64,000 bases of DNA, from positions 825,374-889,373 of the forward strand of contig NW_003314282.1 of the NCBI RefSeq assembly GCF_000143415.4, written 5' to 3'. Shown piece after piece: positions 56,312-64,000 of this stretch (position 1 is its first letter; each line of letters starts with the position of its first letter). Made by a program: the position numbers and the translations under genes. This DNA is from Selaginella moellendorffii. Taxonomy: Eukaryota; Streptophyta; Lycopodiopsida; Selaginellales; Selaginellaceae. The notes beneath the pieces are model-generated. The model made no database searches, was not told the origin of the DNA, and saw nothing but the letters and a program-made list of their open reading frames with translations.

Positions 56312-59300
56312 TCACGCCTCCTCTGATTCAGATTCGGATTGTTCACCTTGAAATAAAATACATTAGAAACTTAGTAAAGGAATATTCATGAATCTCACCT
56401 TGAACCCGGGTTATGAATGCTCTTGCTGCATCTCTTGCATGGTCTGGCAAGGTGATGGTGGCACTCTGCTTCCACATCCAACCATGCACAACATTATCCA
56501 CCGATATGCTCATGCTGGGATCCCTTGGATTCAGCACCCATCTCTTTTCTAGGCAATCGTTCGTATATCCGGAACTTGGCTTGAACCACTCCACAGTTAC
56601 ATTGAAGGAGTTAGTTTCCGCGTCCTCCTCTGCATCAGTGATGCAGTGCCCCACCCATATCATTTGTTTTTTATTACTGGGTCTGACAAGCACGACCATT
56701 CCTTTGCAGACCTGTACTGGATTGAATGCTGAATCCGGCTTCTTGTTCCTCGGCCCACAATAGTGATCCTCAACATCGTTATCTGTCACTGCATTTCCAG
56801 AGGACATTGTTCCGCTACTATCTGGTGCTCTGGGTTCTAGCCAAAAGGACTCTTCCAATTCTTCATATACAACCGGCCCATTTTGGATAGCAGATATAAT
56901 CTTCTCCCAGTATTCGAGCAAAGGCTTGCACCTCTGAAAATAGGATTCTCCACCAAACACCAACCCCCTCTTCCAGAAGGCAATATGCTGTCTAATCCCG
57001 GCCACTATACTTTCCTGGTCTTTGAGTCCATCCGGGTGCATCGGCCGTGGGGAACCCTGAGGAATCATAGGTTCCCCAGTTATGGGATCTCTCTTGAAGA
57101 GTTCAATGCCGTCCACTGGCAGCCACACTGTGTCCCATTCTCTCATCTTGTACCTCATCACTGGAGCACCGTCACACATGCTGAAATGAAACTGAAGAGG
57201 CTTGGAGTGGCCAATCAGCGTTTCGGATCCGTCCCTGATGTAGCCTCTTACAAACCCCTTAAAGTCTGGAACCTCTGTCAGAAGTGCAGCTTCAACAGTG
57301 CCTTTGATGCAATTTTGGAATTCATCGTAGAGTTGTGGGAGGGTGAGGACATTGGATCGCCGGAGGGACTCTGCCAGGTGACTGAACATGGCATCGACGT
57401 CTTCATGAGTGTGCCCAACCATGAGAAAGCCAAGTGTAACCGTTTCAAATATGCCTTTGGCAACAAGCATCGCCAAGTACGCGAAGACGTACATGTTTTT
57501 GTTCTCACTGCCAGCATTGTTTGTTTGGAGCAGAAGATGGGGTGGAAGGCCACATCGGCCGCAAGAACTTCCTTGAGATTCTGCTTCGTTTGGATGAGGC
57601 TGTGCATTCACCGGGCGACCAGCCTCGTCGGAATGGCATGAGGCCTCACGTGATAACCCTACAATCTGACGGCCAACATATTCACTGGGATGGCATGGGG
57701 CCCCACGCGATACTGCAAGCCTTTGCTCCTCCTCCAGCTGAACCCTGTATGGGGTTCGATCGACAAGGGCCTTATGCAAGGGTTGGCCGTTCAGCTCAGT
57801 CTGCGCACTTTGCAGAGACCTTAAGTGTTTTGCTAGGGACGCAATCATCATGTTTGCACCCCCGCCACCCCATAGAGGTACAAAGAAGTTCCCATAGTTC
57901 TGGGCACCATGCCCATGAGCGATTATGCCAAACAGAGACACAGGCAGCTGCATGGATGAAGAGATTGCCTTGGGGGCAGGATTGAGTCGAGGTAAGCACG
58001 TCTTTTTCTGGTCCATTTTGTCGTGGATGATGCAGAGGTAAGAGTCAGGTCTCTCCATGGAGAGAATCCTGTTATGATAATATGCAGTCCTGCAGCTTCT
58101 CTGCTCGATGTTGTGGTCGAGCCGCCTTCTAACCAACGTCTCTCGCTCTTGAGCGCTGCAAGAATTCTTCGACAAAGCCATTTTGATAGCAGTGCACTCG
58201 TCACACTTTGAAAAGCTGGAGTACTTTCCTATACTCACATCCCTGAACCTGTTGCTCCACAATCTACTAAATCTAGATTGGCTCAGCTTCCTGTAGCCAT
58301 TACTCTGGAGTTCCCGATTCACATCTTCCAATATGGCCCCCTTGGTATACATGGAAGGGAGAACTCGTTGGGTGTCTCGTGTTCCATCTTCCAAGAGGCG
58401 GGTTTTATGTGGTTGCTGCTCGCTACATGTCTCGACAAACCTCTTGAAGATTGCCTCTCCATATACAACATGACCCCTGGTTTTGTGCGTACCGTCGTTC
58501 CCATGGACTGCCTGTTGAACCTTTTGTTCCTCGAACTCAGTTTTGATTCTGTAGAATGTGGTTCGAGGGACTCCATAAATGATTCTCCATGCCTTCATGC
58601 AGACCAAACCCCTCTGGAAGACCATGCCCCCCACCTGATGTTCTGAAGCATCAACAAATGACCGTAATGCCTCATACACAAAATTGCAAGCTGCCTTCCA
58701 GGACAATGTTTTGTATCTTGCTCTCTCCTCTTCAATAGCATCCCAATCAGCATGTTGACAGCACCTCCTCTTGCAACAAGCAACTGTCGAGACCATTCGA
58801 ACCTCCATCGCCATTTTCTGCCTTTTCGGTTCGTTGCTCAGATCCCTTTGGCTGCGCTTTAGGAAGGTGTACTTTCTTTTCCCATGAAGAGATGTTCTGT
58901 CATCAGTTGTAGTGGTGTCTGATTGTGAATCCTTCACATTCTCAAACACTAAGTGCCTCAATTTCCACCGCACAATGCTTCCAATAGTCAGACTGTTTTC
59001 TTCTGTGTCAACAACCTCTAAAATCGCAACTCCAATATCATCCCAGCCCAATTCTTGATTAGCAACCGCATCTCTTGGATCGACAACTGTGGCTAAGCCC
59101 TCAGCTACCACCTCCCCCTCGGGGTTGTTTAGAAACACCTTCGCCTGAATCCATGTAGCACGGTTCTTAAGATCCACGGAGGGAACATGCGTCGCACTTG
59201 CGCTGTCCCCAACATCTGCTTTCTTCTGAAGATTTTTCAAGGCAACAACAACATTTACCCCGACGACCATCTCTCCTCGTTCAATAGCGACCACATTCCT

Positions 59301-59453
59301 ATCGAAGACAGTCTCTATTGATACAGCAGCATTGCCTTCCCCAAGCCTTTGACAGTGTATAACAAAGTTCCGATCCATAGACACAAGGGTCCTTTTTGCA
59401 ACTCTCTTCCCACCATTCAAAATGTAAACCTTTTCCCCAACCCTGAAGGCCAT
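56312..59453 (-). CDS. DDE-like transposase-related protein (DUF7869 type)
   Basis: A nearly 3.1-kb frame from an ATG at 59,453 (MAFRVGEKVYILNGGKRVAK). The N-terminal 200 residues form an uncharacterised domain. A Cys/His segment (CCKRRCCQHADW, near residue 235) follows, and then a core: CIIHDKMDQKKTCLPR, FGIIAHGHGAQNYGNFF, LPPHLLLQTNNAGSENKNMY and VTLGFLMVGHTHEDVDAMFS. In DUF7869 proteins these blocks carry D, D and E/D residues of an RNase H-like fold; here the second is TNN where LDN is usual. The unspliced frame gives 1,036 residues. A GT-AG intron (56,398-56,347) instead adds GEQSESESEEA and ends at 56,312. Two palindromes lie inside the frame at 57,633 and 57,690, bounded by possible splice sites. 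The exact role is unknown; a transposon-derived or domesticated gene is likely. Confidence 0.72.
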
Positions 59454-60284
59454 TCTGAAAGTGCAGAAAAGAAATTAAGACCATACAAAAAATGATTGGA
59501 GAATGGCCTAAATCATAACATACCAAACAACCTCAATAGCATGAGGCCACATGCCATTATTCAAACATGCTATTGACACCCACGTGAAATTTCGCATTCA
59601 CAAAATTGGCATGAGCCCTCATGCCATCTTGATATACACACAGCTGCAGGCAAGTAAAAACATACATGACAATACGCTAGCCATGAAATTGCAAGGGCCC
59701 AAGATGGCATGTGGCCTCATGCCATTTCTAAATGTGGTCCTAAGCCATTCCATGGTGAACATACCAGGAAGCACAAGTGCCGAATATCAAGAGGAAGCGG
59801 TAGCCACACCAAAGACAGTGCCGCTCGCAACACCGCAACTAGAGGCGGTAGTTCTACAGCAACACCGCAACTGCTCGTAGCGCCGCTCGCACAAACTGCC
59901 ACTCGCATAAACTGCCGCTCGCAATGGCGCTCGCAATGCCGCAACCGCTCATAGACGCATAAACCACAGCCCACAACGCCGCTTACACAAGCAGCGCTCA
60001 CTGCGCTCAGCGGAACCAAGAACACGGCACACAAAAATGATAGACCTAGGAATGAGTTCGAGAATTCAAAAATAACACACGCTTGAACGTCACATCAAAT
60101 CCTCTGACAAACCAGATCTTATGACTCCTCTGACAAATTTCAAACTGAGTAGCTTCTAGACTTTGCTGTCGGAGGTTGAACTTTGTCACATCATGTCCTT
60201 GCCTCGATCCAGCTGTGCCATGTCAGTGATTCGAACTTTGCCATGCCATGTCAGCGATCCGCGCCAAGATTATTCGCCGTGTAA
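59454..60284. other. 5' flank of the transposase-like gene
   Basis: Three palindromes (59,536, 59,605, 59,704) lie within 275 bp upstream of the ATG. 59,800-60,020 is a CGCTCGCA/CACCGCAACT-rich imperfect tandem repeat. No other gene seen. Confidence 0.5.
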
Positions 60285-61680
60285 AGGAATAATTATGCTG
60301 TGTGTGTACGTCCATTTATGGCAATATAAGGCCACACGCCATTCAAAGAATAATGCTAGTCGAGCATTTTTTGGTGCATTTTTGGGTTCAAAATTGCATG
60401 AGCCCACACGCTATAAAGTTTACCTGTACCAAAAATAGAAACAGCTTTATTTACTTGGGAATTTAAGTGGTTGAGGCATTTTTAAACTTACAAACACATG
60501 CCCTACTTACATTCCTTTGGTTGCTTAAAATTCAAAAATATTATAAACCTTTCTTTTTGCATTTTCAATGTTTTCAATTATGGTTTTTGATTTTCGTAGG
60601 ACCAGCCTAGTAATCTATTTGCATCCCGTCATGTTTATAGCTAACTTTCGTTTGTCCCCTTCGCTAGCCTGAGATACATCTGCTCGGCATCTGCCTCTTA
60701 CAGCATTTGCCCAGAAAGGGCATCTTTCTTCACGCAGCATTTGCCACATGTTTAGGGTTTAGGGTTTAGGGTTTAGGGTTTAGCAATTCAGTAGCTTGAT
60801 AAACATGCAAATACAGAACTTGATGCAAAATCCTTTGATATGTCACAATGCCCCTAGGACCATAAACACATTTCAATAGAGAGGGTCCTTTCATTTCATA
60901 ACTCCTTACGTAGATCTTGGTGAAACCAGAGTTAGTGAAGTTAGTTTCTTGTGATCCCGCATCTGATTGTGATGTCCCTTTGCAGTTTCGATGGAAAGGT
61001 CAATGCACACCAAACTGTAAAATCTTGGAGCAAAATAACGGTCGGATCTATGGCAAATGCCCCTGAAACATTATAAGGCTCGTGTGGTCTCATGTGGTGT
61101 CCGATCGAGATGCTTCTTTGCAGGGTCATCAAGAAAGACATTGTATACCATTCTGTAAAATCTAGTTGCGATCTAACAGTTGGATCTCCAGAAAACTCAA
61201 AAAAATCTCGCGCGTGTCAGAATATTCTAGGAATATACTCCTATGTGCCCCTGAAAATGGCATGCAGCCCCACGCCATTCAAGAGATAACACCAGATGAC
61301 GCCGAGAATTTTTTGGTGCATTTTTTGGGTTCAAAATTGCATGAGCCCACACGCTATAAAGTTTATTTTTGCCAAATAGAGAAAAGTTTATCTGTGTCAT
61401 GTGAGGTAGTTACAGTCCTTTGTGCTCGGCATCTACCTCTTGCAGCATTTGCACTGAAAGGGAATTTTTCTCCATTCAGCATTTGGCCCTGAAAATGGCA
61501 TGCGCCCACACGCCATTCAAGGAATAACGCCACAGGACGCCTGGATTTTTGGGTTTAAAATGTTTAGGGTTTTTTGGGTTTTTTCAAAATATTTTGGGTC
61601 CAACGTTTTTTGGGTTTCTTTGGTTCAAAATTGCATGAGCCCACACGCTATAATATTGATTTGAGAGAAAAATAGAAACA
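60285..61680. repeat. Composite repeat array with paired palindromes
   Basis: A module recurs at about 60,285-60,435, 61,240-61,390 and 61,482-61,680. Each has a palindrome, CATTCAAGGAATAACGCCA-like sequence, a TTTTTTGGTGCATTTTTTGG-like tract, TTCAAAATTGCATGAGCCCA and CACGCTATAA. A separate direct repeat of about 95 bp occurs at 60,957-61,051 and 61,097-61,190 (CTTTGCAG...AACTGTAAAATC...GGATCT), and a third block (CTCGGCATCT-CCTCTT-CAGCATTTG) at 60,680 and 61,425. No coding sequence. Confidence 0.75.
60751..60783 (+). repeat. Interstitial telomeric repeat
   Basis: Four perfect TTTAGGG units plus TTTAG. It is identical to the repeat that the candidate telomerase RNA template in this window would specify. 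Confidence 0.95.
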
Positions 61681-62380
61681 AATAGAATTTCTTTATTTAG
61701 CTGAACATCTGCCATTTTTGGAAATACAAGATGCTTTGGAATATCCAATCATGCATGGTATAAATATAGCGAGGTTATTAAATGATATCCCAATCATGAT
61801 CTTTCTTTTGGATTTCGCGTGCATGCAGTCCGAGGAATGATGACGTTGCGGATTTCTTTTGGATTTTGCGTGCTTGCATGCGCGCAGCAATCCAGAAATT
61901 AATGGTGGCGCCCAAGTCCGAGGAATGATGACGTGGCGGGATTACCAACCGTTGTGACATTTCGCGCGTGTGAGGTTAGGTTTTGCATTTTGCTTTGTAC
62001 TCGCGCTCGCACACTCGCGCTCGCGCTCGCATCACACTCGCGCTCCCGCTCGCATCGCGCTCCCACTCGCGATCACGCTCACTTCTCTACAGGTTTCTCG
62101 TGTGCATCGGCGTCCACTCGCGCTTGCATCACACTCGCGCTCGCATCGCGCTCGTGTGCATCGGCGTCCACTTCAAGACACACCCAGTTTGTAACTTCGC
62201 CACCAACTCCGCCGCCCACTCCGCCACCCACACGCAGCCCACTTGGCGTCCCGGGAGATTTCAACACCACTCTCCAACTGTAAGTGGCAGAGTAGCCTTG
62301 CTGCTACGATCCGCTGCACACACAGTGCACATTCGCCAGCGAGTCCGGCCTCGATTGTCACGGCCTCCATTCGGCTTCAA
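61681..62380. other. 5' region of the right-edge gene, GC-rich tandem repeats
   Basis: 61,800-61,935 holds an imperfect duplication (GTCCGAGGAATGATGACGT twice). 61,990-62,185 is a CTCGCG/CACTCGCGCTCGCATC tandem with two copies of CTCGTGTGCATCGGCGTCCA about 54 bp apart. Probably promoter and 5' leader of the gene that starts at 62,381. Confidence 0.45.
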
Positions 62381-64000
62381 ATGGTAAGTCTTTTAGACCA
62401 AGTAGAAAATGGCATGAGGCCACATGCCATTCAGTAGCAACATTGGCATGCACCGATTGGGCTCTCGAGTGCAGTCCGGTTACAGATGGCGTGTAGCCTC
62501 ACGCCATCTTAGGATGCAGCCTCAAGACATCTGATGCAGTGGTGAATGGCGTGTGGCCTCACGTTATTTCCAGCTGCTAGCTTTTCATCTGTCAGCTCTA
62601 ATTGTTGTGCATTTCTAAACAGGCGAGGAATTGCGTTCTTCTTCCAGCCACTGTCAATGTGGATGCAGAGAAGGGGGAGGAGCTCACCAGTTGGACTTTC
62701 GGGATGGAAGGCGAGGATCTGATGCTGTACAACACAGATGGTGGGAGAAAAGAATGCATGGGGATCCTCATCCAAGTGACAGACACTCCATGCAGTTCCA
62801 TGCAAGAATATGGACTGGCACTTGTGGTAGAGACAGCGTCCGCCTTCAAGATCCACCTTGCACATCCTAGCGGCTTCCCGGAGGGGGGCAGCGGCTATGA
62901 GGAATTCCTAGAGGGAGCTAGGGAGAGGTTGTCCAGGAGGCCCACAATTTCAAAGACGCTGCGGGTCTATGAAGATCACATGGAATCCACGGACCTCACC
63001 TACGGCGATGTTCAAAAACTATATTCCAACATTGAGCCGTTGAGAGTGCCTCCAGTTTGTGAAGCGAAGGGGAAGGGGGTCGATCTAGAAAATACCCCGA
63101 AGCAGAAAAGGGTGGTCAAGCTCAAGCCGATGTCCGACTCTGCTGCTCCAAAAAAGAAGCTACTCGGTGATGCCATTGCCTCGGGTTCGAACACTACACC
63201 CACCAAAAAGAAGAGCCGCAAAGAGCAGAAAGAGCAAGAAGAGGCAGCAAAAATCGTCGCAAATAATAGTACTTGTTACTATTCCAACAAAGTATATACA
63301 ATTGACGTGAGCCGTATCGAGATCCAAAGCAAATACAACCACAGGCTAGTATCTGATGAGTGGGTGGAGAAACTGGAGCAGAAGATGCTGGCAAGTCCAG
63401 TAACACCCGACATCGCAGACGTGATCCCCTACTACCGAACAATGAAGGGCGAGACGAGGTTTCCAGACTTGATCAATAGGAAGGTGTTGGACGATCAGAA
63501 CATCCGGTTCTATGCCGTCTCCGGGCAGCATTCTAGCTTGGCGATGCAACAGATAGTTGTGGATATTATGGTGGGCGAGGAGGTGAAGAAAGTCTTCAAG
63601 ACAAGAGTTGTCCGCCTGATAAAAGGCAACTCGCCCCTCCGATCTATCATATACATCTCCCACGCGCAGAATGTCAAGCAAGAAACGTGCTACAAATCGG
63701 GTCTGCACGAGACATTGGCACGAACACGGAAGCTCTGGGTTCAACTGAAGAAGCCACAAAAACCAGGACAAGGACGTGCACTAGCAACTAGCGCCTGGCA
63801 GGTAAGCCTCGTTGCATGTGGCATAGCATGTGGCCTCACGCCATTTCCATTGCAGGAATTCTCGAGTCTTCTCTCGAAAACACTGGGGGTCAATGACACA
63901 CTCAGCATCCATAACATTCTACTCGCGACAAAAGTTGTTTTTGACAAATGGGTAGATGTGCTGAGGAGGTACCATGACGGGGAGTTGCTAAACTCAATGG
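62381..64000 (+). CDS. Unrecognised protein, partial (runs off the window)
   Basis: The ATG (62,381-62,383) is the last codon before a 239-bp intron, and exon 2 (62,623-63,801) continues MARNCVLLPATVNVDAEKGEEL. A third exon from 63,856 runs to the window edge. The 430+ residues seen contain an N-terminal domain (ALVVETASAFKIHLAHPSGF), a Lys-rich, probably nuclear linker (KKKSRKEQKEQEEAAK), then IDVSRIEIQSKYNHRLVSDE and IRFYAVSGQHSSLAMQQIVVD. The SGQHS block recalls the DGQHR/ParB-type motif, but this is a weak similarity. Introns 1 and 2 hold three palindromes and one palindrome respectively. Codon use is that of an active gene, with no internal stops. It is a candidate partner of the transposase-like gene. 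Confidence 0.65.

Larger units (their letters stand above)
54984..63844. repeat. Dispersed 22-bp near-palindrome family (at least 22 copies)
   Basis: The consensus left arm is ATGGCATGAGG and the right arm is its reverse complement, CCTCATGCCAT, with variants ATGGCGTG and CACGCCAT. Copies start at about 54,984, 55,299, 55,387, 55,799 (partial), 55,985, 56,145, 56,291, 57,633, 57,690, 59,536, 59,605, 59,704, 60,318, 60,394, 61,257, 61,337, 61,495, 61,631, 62,409, 62,486, 62,546 and 63,823. None is seen in the first 54 kb. They sit in introns, flanks and one place inside an ORF, without flanking similarity except in the composite repeats. Symmetry of the arms is usually 9-10 of 11 positions. 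Confidence 0.9.

Noticed and set aside
56883-57985. Plus-strand ORFs of 154 and 252 codons
   Set aside because: Antisense to the transposase-like gene, which has the conserved HTHEDVDAMFS and ENKN blocks.
63012-63771. Minus-strand ORFs up to 141 codons
   Set aside because: Antisense to the intact right-edge gene, whose plus-strand frame is open for 393 codons and bounded by good splice sites.
54984-63844. CRISPR array
   Set aside because: The palindromes are irregularly spaced, in a eukaryotic context, with no equal-length spacers or cas genes.
1-64000. tRNA and rRNA genes
   Set aside because: A few GGTTCGA-type T-loop matches were seen (for example about 14,129 and 32,787 reversed), but none had a matching acceptor stem and D-arm.

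Overview
The window looks like nuclear DNA of a vascular land plant with a very compact genome, most probably a lycophyte such as Selaginella. The reasons are introns of about 50-60 bp, intergenic gaps of 1-200 bp between many genes, PLS-class PPR genes, a nuclear gene for a plastid NDH subunit, and TTTAGGG-type telomere sequence. This is inference from gene content; no search was run.

Layout. 1-7.4 kb is AT-rich and gene-poor: a decayed Ty3/gypsy element (2.2-5.3 kb), a roughly 670-bp TA/CA microsatellite and an LTR-like relic. 7.4-39.5 kb is a dense housekeeping block: SDHAF2, an EDM2-like PHD protein, a PPR protein, an nsLTP, a small secreted-peptide precursor, L-arabinokinase, the SNF2 remodeler CHR24 followed by a decayed tandem copy, a candidate telomerase RNA gene (about 29.47-29.78 kb), an MTP11-like Mn transporter, NdhS, a rhomboid, PEX2, an unrecognised conserved-looking gene and a PPR-DYW protein. 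Many neighbours are divergent or convergent with tiny gaps.

39,809-50,339 reads as one Helitron on the minus strand. It has a TC...CTAG structure with a 3' hairpin, sits between A and T, carries a decayed Rep/PIF1 helicase and an RPA-like candidate gene, and contains pieces of host genes (RCL1, a nucleotidylyltransferase, PPR). Just beyond it is an intronless AT-rich gene for a secreted protein with a GNA-type lectin domain.

51.4-55 kb is repetitive, with a GAGTCC-type minisatellite. 55-64 kb holds a DDE-like (DUF7869-type) transposase-like gene, an unrecognised gene running off the right edge, and at least 22 scattered copies of a 22-bp near-palindrome found only in this part of the window, often in introns. 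The telomerase RNA, the Helitron and the palindrome family with its two genes are the items most worth following.
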